From Raineyella sp. LH-20 (GTDB lineage: Bacteria; Actinomycetota; Actinomycetes; Propionibacteriales; Propionibacteriaceae), in NCBI RefSeq assembly GCF_033110965.1, contig NZ_CP137003.1, positions 1,426,001 through 1,490,000 on the forward strand: a stretch of 64,000 nt of DNA, given 5' to 3'. A model generated the notes under the pieces. The model did not search any database. It saw only the letters and a list, made by a program, of their open reading frames with translations, and was not told where the DNA came from. The translations under genes and the position numbers were made by a program. Positions 37,385-46,197 of the stretch are shown piece after piece; the stretch's first letter is position 1; every line of letters starts with the position of its first letter.

Positions 37385-38449
37385 ATGGGTGACCTGCTCA
37401 CCACCGGCTCGGTGCTGGCGGCTTTCTTCGCCGGTGGGGTGGCGCTCTTCGCGCCCTGCTGCATCGTCTTCCTGGCCCCCAGTTACCTGGCCGCCGCGGC
37501 CAAGAACCGTCGCTGGCGGCTGCTGCCGCTGACCTTCGTCTTCGCCGCCGGTCTGGCGCTGGTGATGCTGCCGCTGACCTTGGGCATGGGCCTGCTGTCC
37601 GGGGCGATCGCCCACTACCACCGGGTGCTCTACTACGCCGGCGGCCTGCTGATGATCCTGTTGGCCGTCTGGTCGCTGACCGGGCGGATGTGGTCGCTGC
37701 CGTCGATCCTGCGCGCCCCGGACACCCGGCGCGGCGACTCGGCCAGCTTCTTCTCGCTCGGCGTGTTCTCCGGGGTCGCGTCCGCGTGTTGCGCCCCGGT
37801 GCTCGCCGGCGTGATGACCCTGTCGGCGCTGTCCGCCAGCCCCGTCGGCGGGCTGGCCCTCGGCTTGGCGTACGTCTTCGGGATGGTCTTCCCGCTGTTC
37901 GTGATGGCCCTGCTGTGGGACCGGTTGCGGCTGGCGGATCGCCGCTTCCTGCGGGCCCGGCCGGTCACCCTGCGGCTGGGCCGGTGGACCGTCCATACCA
38001 ACGTGGTGAACATCGTGGTGGCGATCGCCTTCGCGGTGATGGGCGGCTTCGTGATCCAGTTGGCCAACAGCGGGACGATGACCGAGGGACCGGGCTTCCA
38101 GGTCGCCATCGGCAAGGGCGTCGCCGCGGTGTTCCGGCAGATCGAGATCTGGACCCGGCCGGTCCCGGAGGCCGTGCTCGGGCTCGTGCTGCTCGCCCTG
38201 GTGGCGGTGTTCGTCGTCGCCACGCTGCGCGATCGGCGTCCCGCGCCGGCCCCCGATGCGTTCGACGGGGACGTTCCCGCGGGAACGTCCGATGGAGAGG
38301 CGGACGACGGAAACAGGTCCGACGGGGACGCGGACGCGGGGGACGCGGCTGGGGACGTTCCCGCGGGAACGTCCGGGGCCGCTCGCCCAACGCCGGAGTC
38401 CGCCGCGGCTGCCTCTGCCGCGCACTCCAACAGGCCCTCCTGCCACTGA
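37385..38449 (+). CDS. CcdA/DsbD-family membrane thiol reductase
   Basis: A 354-residue protein with about seven or eight helices. Two paired-Cys sites, FAPCCIVFLAP near residue 20 and SACCAPVLAGV near 138, sit in homologous helices, as expected of CcdA-type proteins that carry reducing equivalents across the membrane. The C-terminal 70 residues are cytosolic or external and low in complexity (Asp/Gly/Ala), and contain two copies of DVPAGTS encoded by identical 22-base palindromes (38269 and 38353). It lies between a glutaredoxin-like protein and a TlpA-like redoxin. Confidence 0.85.
   Translation: MGDLLTTGSVLAAFFAGGVALFAPCCIVFLAPSYLAAAAKNRRWRLLPLTFVFAAGLALVMLPLTLGMGLLSGAIAHYHRVLYYAGGLLMILLAVWSLTGRMWSLPSILRAPDTRRGDSASFFSLGVFSGVASACCAPVLAGVMTLSALSASPVGGLALGLAYVFGMVFPLFVMALLWDRLRLADRRFLRARPVTLRLGRWTVHTNVVNIVVAIAFAVMGGFVIQLANSGTMTEGPGFQVAIGKGVAAVFRQIEIWTRPVPEAVLGLVLLALVAVFVVATLRDRRPAPAPDAFDGDVPAGTSDGEADDGNRSDGDADAGDAAGDVPAGTSGAARPTPESAAAASAAHSNRPSCH
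38269..38290. repeat. 22-bp perfect palindrome, copy 1
   Basis: Perfect dyad with the central 20 bases GACGTTCCCGCGGGAACGTC. It lies inside the CcdA-like coding sequence and encodes DVPAGTS. Related copies lie at 38353, 48479 and 60579. Confidence 0.95.
38353..38374. repeat. 22-bp perfect palindrome, copy 2
   Basis: Identical to the copy at 38269, in the same reading frame and 84 bases further on. Confidence 0.95.
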
Positions 38450-38503
38450 CGCCCCCGGCCTCCAGGCACGGACCATCCGACTCGTACGACGAGGTGTGAC
38501 CAC

Positions 38504-39142
38504 ATGAGCACGAAGACCCGCACGTCCCCGACACCGACCTCCCACCAGGCGCAGGCGCGACAGAAGCTGGCCGAACTGGAGCGTCGCGACGCCCGGCGGC
38601 ATCGCAATCGGCTGATCGCCTGGGGCATCGGCATCGTGGTGGCCGTCGCCCTGGTGGCGGCGGGCATCGTCACCAGCCTGCCGACCCGATCCGACGGAGC
38701 ACAGCAGGCGCCGGACTTCACCCTGACCGACACTGCCGGGGTGACCCATCGGCTGGCGGACCTGCGCGGCAAGAACGTCGTGCTCTACTTCAGCGAGGGC
38801 GCCGGCTGCCAGATCTGCCTGGTCCAGATGGGCGAGATCGAGAAGCGGAAGGCGGACTTCGACGCCGCCGGCGTGGTCGTGTTGCCGATCGTGATGAACT
38901 CCCGCGACCAGATCATGGCCGACATGGCGGCGAACAACGTGACGACACCGTTCCTGCTGGACGACGGCACCGTCTCCAAGGCGTACGGCACCCTCGGCAA
39001 GGGGATGCACCCTGGGCTGCCCGGCCACAGCTTCGTGCTGATCGACGCGGCGGGGCAACAGCGGTGGTACGGCGAGTACCCGTCGATGTGGCTGGCTCCG
39101 GACGACCTGCTGAGGGAGATCAAGAACCATCTGGCCGGGTGA
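38504..39142 (+). CDS. TlpA/AhpC-like membrane-anchored redoxin
   Basis: A 212-residue protein: a basic cytosolic N-terminus of about 38 residues, one helix (LIAWGIGIVVAVALVAAGIV), then an extracytoplasmic thioredoxin fold. The fold starts APDFTLTDTAGVTHRLADL and has CQIC (near residue 104) after VVLYFSEGAG. It ends with GHSFVLIDAAGQQRWYG. Resembles peroxiredoxin-like or TlpA thiol reductases; probable electron acceptor of the CcdA-like protein, keeping copper-site or other external thiols reduced. Confidence 0.85.
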   Translation: MSTKTRTSPTPTSHQAQARQKLAELERRDARRHRNRLIAWGIGIVVAVALVAAGIVTSLPTRSDGAQQAPDFTLTDTAGVTHRLADLRGKNVVLYFSEGAGCQICLVQMGEIEKRKADFDAAGVVVLPIVMNSRDQIMADMAANNVTTPFLLDDGTVSKAYGTLGKGMHPGLPGHSFVLIDAAGQQRWYGEYPSMWLAPDDLLREIKNHLAG

Positions 39143-39199
39143 GGTGTCGGGGGTGTCGGGGCTGCGGGGGTGTCGGGGCACCGGGTCAGGGTGCGGCGA

Positions 39200-39321
39200 T
39201 GAGCTGAATCTGGCGGCTCAGCTCCGAGATCGTCGATGGGGCGCTGCCCGAACCGCGCCGTTGCGACGATCGAGGTGATCACTCCGAGTGACCACGATGC
39301 TGAGCCGCCAGATTCGGCTCA
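39200..39321. repeat. 122-bp inverted-repeat element
   Basis: Outer arms 39200-39222 and 39299-39321 pair over 23 bp with one mismatch. Each arm can also fold alone: GAGCTGA/TCAGCTC on the left and TGAGCCG/CGGCTCA on the right. Inside, GATCGTCG and CGACGATC form a further dyad. It lies between the redoxin gene and tRNA-Gly; the rest of 39143-39477 holds only short GGTGTCGGGG repeats. Confidence 0.8.
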
Positions 39322-39477
39322 CGCTCGGCCCGGACCCGTGGGCGGTGGCGCCGTGATCGGTCGGTGGGGCGCCGGAATTGGGGCGCGCGCCCGCGAAGCG
39401 GGCGGTGACCCGTCCGTCTCTTCGCCGCCCCGAGATGCAACTCCTGCCGGGGGCTGCTAAGCTGTCCCAGCAGTTTC

Positions 39478-39551
39478 GCGGATGTAGTTTAATGGTAGAA
39501 CATCAGCTTCCCAAGCTGAGAACGCGGGTTCGATTCCCGTCATCCGCTCCA
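39478..39551 (+). tRNA. tRNA-Gly (anticodon CCC)
   Basis: Cloverleaf folded by hand: acceptor GCGGATG/CATCCGC, D-stem GTTT/GAAC, anticodon stem TCAGC/GCTGA with loop TTCCCAA (anticodon CCC), four-base variable region and T-arm GCGGG-TTCGATT-CCCGT. Discriminator T and an encoded CCA follow. It reads codon GGG. Confidence 0.95.
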
Positions 39552-39555
39552 CACA

Positions 39556-39640
39556 AATGGTCTAGTCAGAGCACGATTCAGACGGCCGACCGTTCGATTC
39601 CGGCCAACCGTACCCACCGCGTGCCAGATACGTGCCAGAT
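39556..39640 (+). other. Possible tRNA-like remnant 3' of tRNA-Gly
   Basis: The segment contains a D-arm-like GGTCTAGTCAGAGCA and a T-arm-like GACCGTTCGATTCCGGCC (near 39590-39607), followed by a doubled GTGCCAGATAC/GTGCCAGATC. It does not form a complete cloverleaf. It could be a decayed tRNA or an old integration scar. Nothing else is seen in 39552-39780. Confidence 0.3.
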
Positions 39641-39780
39641 CAGAACCGGTCTTCTTCCACAGCCACCTCGGCTGGTTTGTCCGGGGCGGGCACGACCGCT
39701 GCAAGAACTGGTGGCGATGGCCGCCCCGGGCGTTCCCCTGAGCCGGCGCCCCACCCGCCGTGCTCTCAGGCGATGCCCTC

Positions 39781-41568
39781 TCAGGCGATGCCGGCCACCG
39801 TCAACGCGGTGCGGTAGAACTCACTGTCGGCGCGCAGCGCGGTGGGGGTGTCGAGCGCCGTCATCCGGCCCCCCTCGATCACCATGATCCGGTCGCAGAT
39901 GTCGAGGGTCGACATCCGGTGCGCGATGATCACCACGGTCAGCCGGCCGTGCAGGTCGGCCAGCGTGGTGCGGATCAGCGATTCGCTCATCCCGTCCAGC
40001 GCCGAGGTCGGCTCGTCGAGGATCAGCAGTTCGGGCTTGCCGACCAGTGCGCGGGCGATCGACAGGCGCTGGCGCTGGCCGCCGGAAAGCTGGCTGCCGC
40101 GTTCGCCCAGGTGGGTGTCGAAGCCCTGCGGGAGCGCCTCGATGTCGTCGAGGATGTTGGCCTGGCGGGCGGCGGTGCGCAGCTCGGCCTCACCGATCCC
40201 GTCCCGGAAGAACCGGATGTTCTCGGCGACCGTGCCGGTGAACAGCCGGGCGTCCTGGGCGACGAACGCCACCCGTTCGCTCCACCACCGGCGGTCGATG
40301 TCCTCCAGCGGCACGCCGGCGGCCTGCAGGGTGCCGGTCGTCGGCGGCCGCAGGCCGAGCAGGAGCTGGGCCAGGGTCGACTTGCCGGCACCCGACGGGC
40401 CGATCACGCCAAGCGCCTCGCCCGGCTCCAGCCGGAAAGTGACGTCCGCCAGGGCGGTCCGCTCCGGGGTGTACGCGTACGACACGTCCTCGGCCTCGAA
40501 AGGGACCACGCCGGCGGGGCGTACGTCACCGCCCGGTGCGGGGGAGCCGGCGTAACCCTTGACGACCTCGTCGACCCACTCCAGGAAGGGCAGGAATCCG
40601 GAGATCGAGGCAGAGGCGTTGGACAACTGCTGGCCGTAGCTGAGCGAGCGCAGCATCAGCAGCATCACGGCGCCGATCACCGCCAGGTCCCGGAAGCCGA
40701 CCAGTGACAGCACCGCGAGGCCGGCCAGCACCGCGCCGTACGCCAGGGAGGTGTAGATCTGCGGCTGGGCGCCCTGCAGCACCTGGGTGCGCCGCTGGGT
40801 GATGGTCGATTCCTCGGTCAGCTCGTCGATCCGGCCGGCGAAGGCGTGCTGGGCGCCGTACGTCTGCATCTCCAGGCCCAGCGCACCGAGCTCGGAGACG
40901 GCGTTGGCGAAGTCGAGGCCGGCCCGGGCGTTCTTGGCGGAACGGCGGCGGATGGCGCGGCGCATCGGCGACAGCACGCTGCCGACCAGGCCGAGGGCGA
41001 ACAGGACCGCGGCGGTGGACACCGGGTCGACCGCGACGCCGGCGGCCAGGAACGCCACCAGGCTCAGCCCCGCGGTGATCGCGGTGGCGAGGACGGACAC
41101 CGCCTGGGTGATCCGGCTGACGAACGAGGTGAGCAGCTCCTGAAGTCGTCCGGCGGGCTCGGTCTGCTGCACCGACCAGCTGGTCTGCAGGAACGCATGG
41201 GACAGCCGCTGCCGCTGCTCGGTCGACACGACCGCGGTCAGCGCCGCCGACAGGTGGACGGCGATCAGGCTGAGGACGACCCGCAGGACGAGGCTGCTGG
41301 ACGCGACGACGAGGGCGGTGTCCATCGGCAGATAGCGCCCGAACGCCGGGCCGACGTCGTTCTTCCCGCCGACCAGCGCCATCCCGATCCCGGTCAGCAG
41401 CACGATGAACAGCGCCTCGAGCAGTGCGCTGGCGAAGGAGGCGAGGGACAGCCAGGCGATCCGTGCCTTGTGCGGGGTGAGGAGCGATCGCATCACGCTC
41501 CACCCGCCCCGCTTGGGACTCGTGGCCTTCGCGCCCTGCCCGCCCTGCTTCCGCTCAGAGCGCGTCAT
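39781..41568 (-). CDS. ABC transporter, fused membrane and ATP-binding domains
   Basis: A 595-residue half-transporter of the exporter type. Six membrane helices fill residues 30-320. The ATPase domain starts near 355 with Walker A GPSGAGKST, Q-loop VAQDARLF, signature LSGGQRQRLSIARAL, Walker B LLILDEPTSALD and switch IIAHRMS. Works as a homo- or heterodimer; no second half-transporter is adjacent. Substrate unknown (lipid, peptide or drug). The first 25 residues are basic. The open frame extends upstream, but the ATG at 41568 agrees with where family similarity begins. Confidence 0.9.
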   Translation of the reverse strand: MTRSERKQGGQGAKATSPKRGGWSVMRSLLTPHKARIAWLSLASFASALLEALFIVLLTGIGMALVGGKNDVGPAFGRYLPMDTALVVASSSLVLRVVLSLIAVHLSAALTAVVSTEQRQRLSHAFLQTSWSVQQTEPAGRLQELLTSFVSRITQAVSVLATAITAGLSLVAFLAAGVAVDPVSTAAVLFALGLVGSVLSPMRRAIRRRSAKNARAGLDFANAVSELGALGLEMQTYGAQHAFAGRIDELTEESTITQRRTQVLQGAQPQIYTSLAYGAVLAGLAVLSLVGFRDLAVIGAVMLLMLRSLSYGQQLSNASASISGFLPFLEWVDEVVKGYAGSPAPGGDVRPAGVVPFEAEDVSYAYTPERTALADVTFRLEPGEALGVIGPSGAGKSTLAQLLLGLRPPTTGTLQAAGVPLEDIDRRWWSERVAFVAQDARLFTGTVAENIRFFRDGIGEAELRTAARQANILDDIEALPQGFDTHLGERGSQLSGGQRQRLSIARALVGKPELLILDEPTSALDGMSESLIRTTLADLHGRLTVVIIAHRMSTLDICDRIMVIEGGRMTALDTPTALRADSEFYRTALTVAGIA

Positions 41569-41728
41569 GCGGCCACCGTCCCCGCGACGGCATCGCGACG
41601 GGTGCACCGGCCCTGCCTGAGCGCCGGTGCTCGGCACGGACCGGTCGGAGGGACGCTGAAGATCATGGGGTCGATTCTGCCTCACCGCTCCGACACCACG
41701 AATCCGTGCCCGGCGGCGGTCCCGGGCA

Positions 41729-41734
41729 CAGAAT
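41729..41734 (+). promoter_or_regulatory. Leaderless -10 element
   Basis: CAGAAT with six bases to the ATG at 41741; the same hexamer and spacing as at 23220. Confidence 0.5.
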
Positions 41735-41740
41735 GAGTCC

Positions 41741-42862
41741 ATGTCCCAGCACATGTCCCACCCGGTCCCGACCGAGGCTCCTGTACCTGGAGCCAGCACC
41801 GTCCCCGCCTCCGCTCCGGTATTGCGCGTCGGCCTCGCCGGATATGCCTCGGCCAGTTGGCTGCACGTCGGGCCGATCGTGGCGGCCGGCGGTCAGGTCT
41901 CCGCGGTCGCCACCCGACACCCCGAACGTCGCGCCCAAGCGGCGGCCGACACCCCGGGCGTACGGATCGTCGACGACCTGAACGCCCTGCTGCGGCTGCC
42001 GGACCTCGATCTCGTCGTGTTGAGCACGCCCAGCGGGATGCACCACGCCCACGCCCTCCAGGTGATCGAGGCGGGGGTGCCCGTCGTGGTGGAGAAGCCG
42101 CTCGGGGTCCACGCGGGTGAGGTGCGCGAGGTCGTCGCGGCGTCGCGGGCCGCCGGGGTGCCGTTGACGGTGTTCCTGCAGCGTCGCTGGGATCCGGCCC
42201 ACCTCGTCGTCCGTCGGCTCGCCGCCGAGGGGACGCTCGGCGACCTGTGGCGGCTGGAATACCGCTGGGAGCGCTGGCGCCCGGAGCCGAGGCATCGGTG
42301 GCGCGAGGACACCCCCGCGTCGCGCGGCGGCGGACAACTGCTCGACTTCGGGCCGCACATGGTCGACCTGGCGGTCCAGCTGTTCGGGCCGGTGGCGTCC
42401 GTGTACGCCGAGATGGCCGCGCATCGTCAGGTCTCCGACGACGACACCCACCTGGCCCTGCGGCACACCGACGGGCGGGTGAGCCATCTGGACATCGGTT
42501 CGCTGGTTGCGGCACCGGGGCCGCGGCTGCGGCTGATCGGCAGTGCCGGAACGTACGTCCACAACGACTTCACCGATAACGGCAAGGTGGTGCCGATCTA
42601 CCCCGATCTGGCCGACGCCCCCGGTGCGTGCGGCTGGCTCTACCGTGGGCCGCAGGAGCGCGAGCCGGTCGTACGATCCGCGGGGGACTCGGCCGACTTC
42701 TATCGGCTGCTGTTCGCCGACCTGCGCGGGCCCGACCCGATGGCCCACCTGCCCGTGCCGCCGGACGACGTCGTGCACATCGCCGAGATCCTCGACGCCG
42801 CGCAGCACAGCGCCCAGACCGGCCAGGTCGTGGCGGTGGCCCGGGGCGGAGCCGCGGTCTGA
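41741..42862 (+). CDS. Gfo/Idh/MocA family oxidoreductase
   Basis: A 373-residue NAD(P)-dependent sugar or inositol dehydrogenase-like protein. The Rossmann start VGLAGYASASWLHVGPI replaces the usual GxGxxG with GYASAS. Family motifs follow: LSTPSGMHHAHALQVIEAGVPVVVEKPLG (seen as TPSGMHH and EKPLG) and RGGGQLLDFGPHMVDL, which carries the catalytic His-Met-Val-Asp. The first 30 residues are a Pro/Ala-rich extension. Substrate unknown. Divergent from the ABC transporter. Confidence 0.9.
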   Translation: MSQHMSHPVPTEAPVPGASTVPASAPVLRVGLAGYASASWLHVGPIVAAGGQVSAVATRHPERRAQAAADTPGVRIVDDLNALLRLPDLDLVVLSTPSGMHHAHALQVIEAGVPVVVEKPLGVHAGEVREVVAASRAAGVPLTVFLQRRWDPAHLVVRRLAAEGTLGDLWRLEYRWERWRPEPRHRWREDTPASRGGGQLLDFGPHMVDLAVQLFGPVASVYAEMAAHRQVSDDDTHLALRHTDGRVSHLDIGSLVAAPGPRLRLIGSAGTYVHNDFTDNGKVVPIYPDLADAPGACGWLYRGPQEREPVVRSAGDSADFYRLLFADLRGPDPMAHLPVPPDDVVHIAEILDAAQHSAQTGQVVAVARGGAAV

Positions 42863-42894
42863 GCCGACAGGCACATCGGCCGGGTCATGTCGGT

Positions 42895-43055
42895 GGCATC
42901 GGTCTGTCGCTCGGCATCGGTCTGTCGCTCGGCATCGGTCTGTCGCTCGGCATCGGTCTGTCGCTCGGCATCGGTCTGTCGCTCGGCATCGGTCTGTCGC
43001 TTGACATCGGGGTCTGTCGCTCATCGGGGTCTGTTGCTCGGCATCGGGGTCTGTC
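42895..43055. repeat. 18-bp tandem repeat, six perfect and about three decayed copies
   Basis: Unit GGCATCGGTCTGTCGCTC; perfect copies start at 42895, 42913, 42931, 42949 and 42967, and the sixth at 42985 differs in its last base. Degenerate copies with an extra GG follow to about 43055. There are no spacers, so it is not a CRISPR array. It fills most of the intergenic stretch 42863-43276. Confidence 0.95.
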
Positions 43056-43112
43056 CGGACCTTCGCGGTTCCGCAGGGGCGGTCCGTGATCGCCGCGATC
43101 CGGCGGGGACCG

Positions 43113-43118
43113 TAGGAT
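43113..43118 (+). promoter_or_regulatory. Candidate -10 element for AEC transporter gene
   Basis: TAGGAT followed seven bases later by an out-of-frame ATG at 43126. If used, the AEC gene would have a leader of about 150 bases with a short upstream frame. Assigned by pattern only. Confidence 0.35.
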
Positions 43119-43276
43119 CACGCCGATGGACCGGTGGGGGACGCCCTCCCGTCCGGAGGGACACGCACCGGCCCGTACGCCATCGGGTGCCGTTGCCTCA
43201 CCCGCTCACCCGCTCACCCGCCACCGCGTCCCGCTCATCGCTCACCACTCGCCCCACCATCGTCCAGGAGGTCCCC

Positions 43277-44179
43277 GTGCTCGCCGCTCTGCTCCAGGTG
43301 GTCCTGCCGGTGGCGATCGTGGCCCTGGTCGGCATGGTGCTGGCGCGGAAGTTCGTCCTGGATCCGGACACCATCGGCAAGATCAATCTGTACGGGTTGA
43401 CCGCGCCGCTGGCGTTCGACTCGTTGATGAAGACCAAGGTCACCCTCGGCGAGGGGCTGGTCCTCGGCGGGGCACTGCTGCTGGTGTCGGCACTTGGTGC
43501 CCTGCTCGCCTGGGCTGTGACGTTCCGCTCGCCGCGGAGCACTCAGGCCGGGGTCGTCGGGGCGGTGGTCCTCGGCAACAACGGCAACTTCGGCCTGCCG
43601 ATCGCCCTGCTGGCGCTCGGCCAGGTCGGGATGGACCAGGCGATGATCCTCTTCGTGGTCTCTCTGGTGGTGATGTTCACCGTGGGGCCGATCCTGATGG
43701 GCTCCGGCGGCGGGCTGTTGACCGGTCTGAAGACCTTCGCCGCCCTGCCGGTGACCTGGGCGATGGCACTGGCCGGGGTGCTGCGGCTGCTGCACTGGCA
43801 GCTGCCGATCGGGGTCTCCCGCGGGATCGAACTGCTCGCCGGCGCAGCTGTCCCGATGGTCCTGCTGGCGCTGGGGGTGCAGCTCACCCAGTCTCGTCGG
43901 CTGCACCTCACCCGGCCGGTGCTCGCCGCGGTCGGCCTGCGGGTGGTCGCCTTCCCGCTCCTCGCGTTCGCCGTCGCCGCCCTGCTGCGGATGGACGCCA
44001 TGTCGACCAGCAGCCTGCTGCTGGCGTGTGCCATGCCGACGGCGGTCAATGCGTTCATGCTCGCTCGGGAGTACGGCTCCGACCCGGAGACCGCGGCCAG
44101 TGCCGTCGCGCTCAGCACCCTGCTCAGTGTCGGGACGCTGACCTTCGTGATCTCGGTGTTGCCCGCGTCGATCGTCTGA
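43277..44179 (+). CDS. AEC family transporter
   Basis: Auxin-efflux-carrier/malonate-permease family membrane protein, 300 residues and about ten helices in two five-helix halves. Family features: early LARKFVLDPDTIGKINLYGL, VLGNNGNFGLPIALLALG, and late PTAVNAFMLAREYG. AGGAGG five bases before the GTG at 43277 fixes the start. Substrates of bacterial members are organic acids or amino acids. The 3' end overlaps the convergent glycosyltransferase gene by 56 bases. Confidence 0.88.
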   Translation: MLAALLQVVLPVAIVALVGMVLARKFVLDPDTIGKINLYGLTAPLAFDSLMKTKVTLGEGLVLGGALLLVSALGALLAWAVTFRSPRSTQAGVVGAVVLGNNGNFGLPIALLALGQVGMDQAMILFVVSLVVMFTVGPILMGSGGGLLTGLKTFAALPVTWAMALAGVLRLLHWQLPIGVSRGIELLAGAAVPMVLLALGVQLTQSRRLHLTRPVLAAVGLRVVAFPLLAFAVAALLRMDAMSTSSLLLACAMPTAVNAFMLAREYGSDPETAASAVALSTLLSVGTLTFVISVLPASIV

Positions 44180-46172
44180 GCGTACGGGAGGACCGCGTAC
44201 GGGACGACGGCGTACGCCCCCGCCGCCGCGCTGTCAGTGCGCCGGCGAACTCCACCGGCAGCAGCGCCAGATCCAGCAGTTGCACCCACAGCAGGTCAAC
44301 CGCCTGATGGCCGACCCGACGCAGGTCCGCCGCCCGCGCGACGAGGAACGGCGCCGTCGCGAGCACCGCCAGGGGACTCACCGGCGTGCCCACGGCGATC
44401 AGCACCAGCGGCAGGATCACCGCCGGGCAGGTCCAGGCGGGCGCCGCGAGTCGGTCCACCTGCAGCAGCACGCCGACCCGGTCCACCCGCTGCCCACGCA
44501 CCCGGCGAGCCACGACGACGTCGCGGATCCGCGGCACCAGGGCCGACCCGCCGCGGGCCCGTCGCCGCCGCTGGGTCACCAGTGCGCCGATGTCGGAGGG
44601 GGCCTGCCGGTAGCTGAGGCGTTCCGGGTAGTTCGCCACCCGCCAGCCCCGCGCCGCGAGGTCCATGCTGGTCTCGGTGTCCGCGGTCGCCGTACGGTCC
44701 TGGAGATAGGCCCGCACCCGGAAGCCGCGTTCGGGGCGCTCGGTGGCCACTTCGTCGAGAGCGGGCCGGCGGATCACGGCGCTCCCGCCGTTCCACAGGG
44801 CGGCGTCGAGGGCGGTCCGGCCCAGGTCATCGAGGTGGCGCAGGTCGGTGGTGGCGCCGGCGACCTGACCGACCGTCGTGGTGGCGCCGGGGATCGCGCA
44901 GGACGGGGCCTGGATCAGCGCGACGTCCGTGTTGCCCGGCTGCTCCATCTCGTGTGCCAGTCGCAGGCAGTGATCGCGCACCAGCAGCGAGCCGACCTCG
45001 AGCGGCAGCACATAGTCGGCGTCGGGGACGACGCGGTCCGCCGCCTCGCCCTCGGCGGCCGGCACCAGCACCTCCGCCGTACGGGTCCGGACGATCCGCC
45101 AGGCTCGGCCCATCAGGGACAGGTAGCAGTTGAGGTTCGTCGCCATGCCCGGCACCTGCGAGAGCGACGCGTAGCGCCGCCGTTCGAAGGAGTCGGTCTC
45201 GACCGAGAAGAGCCGGACCAGCCGCCGGTGCCGGTCGAGCATCTCGACCGCACCGGGCCGCGTCCCCCGCGCGAGACCCTCCCGGAGACTTTCGGCGTCT
45301 CCCAGCAGGTCCTCGGCCAGCCCGAGGAACACCTGGTCGACGAGGAAGGTGCCGGTGGGGTCGTCCGTCGCCTCGTCGGCGGCCAGATCACGCAGCCACA
45401 GTGCGGCCTGTTCGTACGCGTCGACCAGTCGGCGGACCTCCCCGACGGTCACCTCGGGCCCGGGCGCGGCCCGGAACCGTTCCAGCGCCGCGGTGCAGAA
45501 CCGTCGCGGTTCCTCCAACTGCAGGGCGATCTCGCCCGGGAGCCGGCGCATCGCCTGCAGCCGGGCGCGGGCGGCCGGTGCGGCCGGGAACGGCTGGTCG
45601 TCGATGAGCAGGACCAGCCGGAGACGCGGGAACTCCTGCAGGGCCGCCGACCACAGCGTCGCTCGGATCGCCGCCAACCCCTCGGCGTACGTCGGCACCA
45701 GCACCGTCAGCGCGGCATGCGAGAACCGGAAGTGCCGGTCCAGTTCCGTCCGCGCCGTCCGGCGGTGCGTACGCAGCGCCCGCAGCGTCGCGGCCCGACC
45801 CACCTGGTGGAGCACGGCGGAGACGCACAGGCCGGTCACGGCGAGCAGGAGCACCGCGACCGAGGTCAGCCGCAGCGTCGACGGGTGGGGGCCCATCAGC
45901 CGCAGGGTGTCGAGGACGACCGCAAGCCACAGCGCCGCGGTGAGCCCGGCGGCGAACCGGGCCGTGGTCACCGCGTGCGCCGACGGCGCGGCGTGGGTGA
46001 ACGACGGGTAGTAGCTCGCCGAGGCCGCTGCCCAGCGGCTGTCGGGGCGGGGGCTGCCCGGGCGGGGTCGCGCGTCGGCCGCCGGGTCGCCGCGCCCCGG
46101 TTCGTCCTCGGCCGCCTGTTCGCCCGGCCTCGGGTACGTCGGATCGAGAGGCGGCGACTGGAGGTCGGGCAC
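44124..46172 (-). CDS. GT2-type membrane glycosyltransferase
   Basis: A 682-residue protein: a polar N-terminus (about 65 residues), two helices (about 75-125), a GT2 catalytic domain and C-terminal helices near 610-660. The GT2 start is LTVLVPTYAEGLAAIR with LIDDQ; the later VPDADYVLPLE gives a D-x-D type motif. The region TADTETSMDLAARGWRVANYP stands where processive GT2 enzymes have TED, and VTQRRRRARG takes the place of QxxRW. The GTG at 46172 is chosen because upstream sequence is repetitive. Possibly cell-wall or exopolysaccharide synthesis. The basic tail overlaps the convergent AEC gene. Confidence 0.72.
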   Translation of the reverse strand: MPDLQSPPLDPTYPRPGEQAAEDEPGRGDPAADARPRPGSPRPDSRWAAASASYYPSFTHAAPSAHAVTTARFAAGLTAALWLAVVLDTLRLMGPHPSTLRLTSVAVLLLAVTGLCVSAVLHQVGRAATLRALRTHRRTARTELDRHFRFSHAALTVLVPTYAEGLAAIRATLWSAALQEFPRLRLVLLIDDQPFPAAPAARARLQAMRRLPGEIALQLEEPRRFCTAALERFRAAPGPEVTVGEVRRLVDAYEQAALWLRDLAADEATDDPTGTFLVDQVFLGLAEDLLGDAESLREGLARGTRPGAVEMLDRHRRLVRLFSVETDSFERRRYASLSQVPGMATNLNCYLSLMGRAWRIVRTRTAEVLVPAAEGEAADRVVPDADYVLPLEVGSLLVRDHCLRLAHEMEQPGNTDVALIQAPSCAIPGATTTVGQVAGATTDLRHLDDLGRTALDAALWNGGSAVIRRPALDEVATERPERGFRVRAYLQDRTATADTETSMDLAARGWRVANYPERLSYRQAPSDIGALVTQRRRRARGGSALVPRIRDVVVARRVRGQRVDRVGVLLQVDRLAAPAWTCPAVILPLVLIAVGTPVSPLAVLATAPFLVARAADLRRVGHQAVDLLWVQLLDLALLPVEFAGALTARRRGRTPSSRTRSSRTLRRSTRATPRSRRSASRH

Positions 46173-46197
46173 GCGACGTGCACTCCGTTCGAGTGGT

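Noticed and set aside
42895-43055. Possible CRISPR array
   Set aside because: The 18-base units are contiguous with no spacers and no cas genes are present; it is a minisatellite.
43126-44307. Plus-strand frame starting at an ATG seven bases after a TAGGAT
   Set aside because: Its product is Arg/Gly-rich and overlaps the AEC gene in another frame; the -10 is kept only as a promoter candidate.
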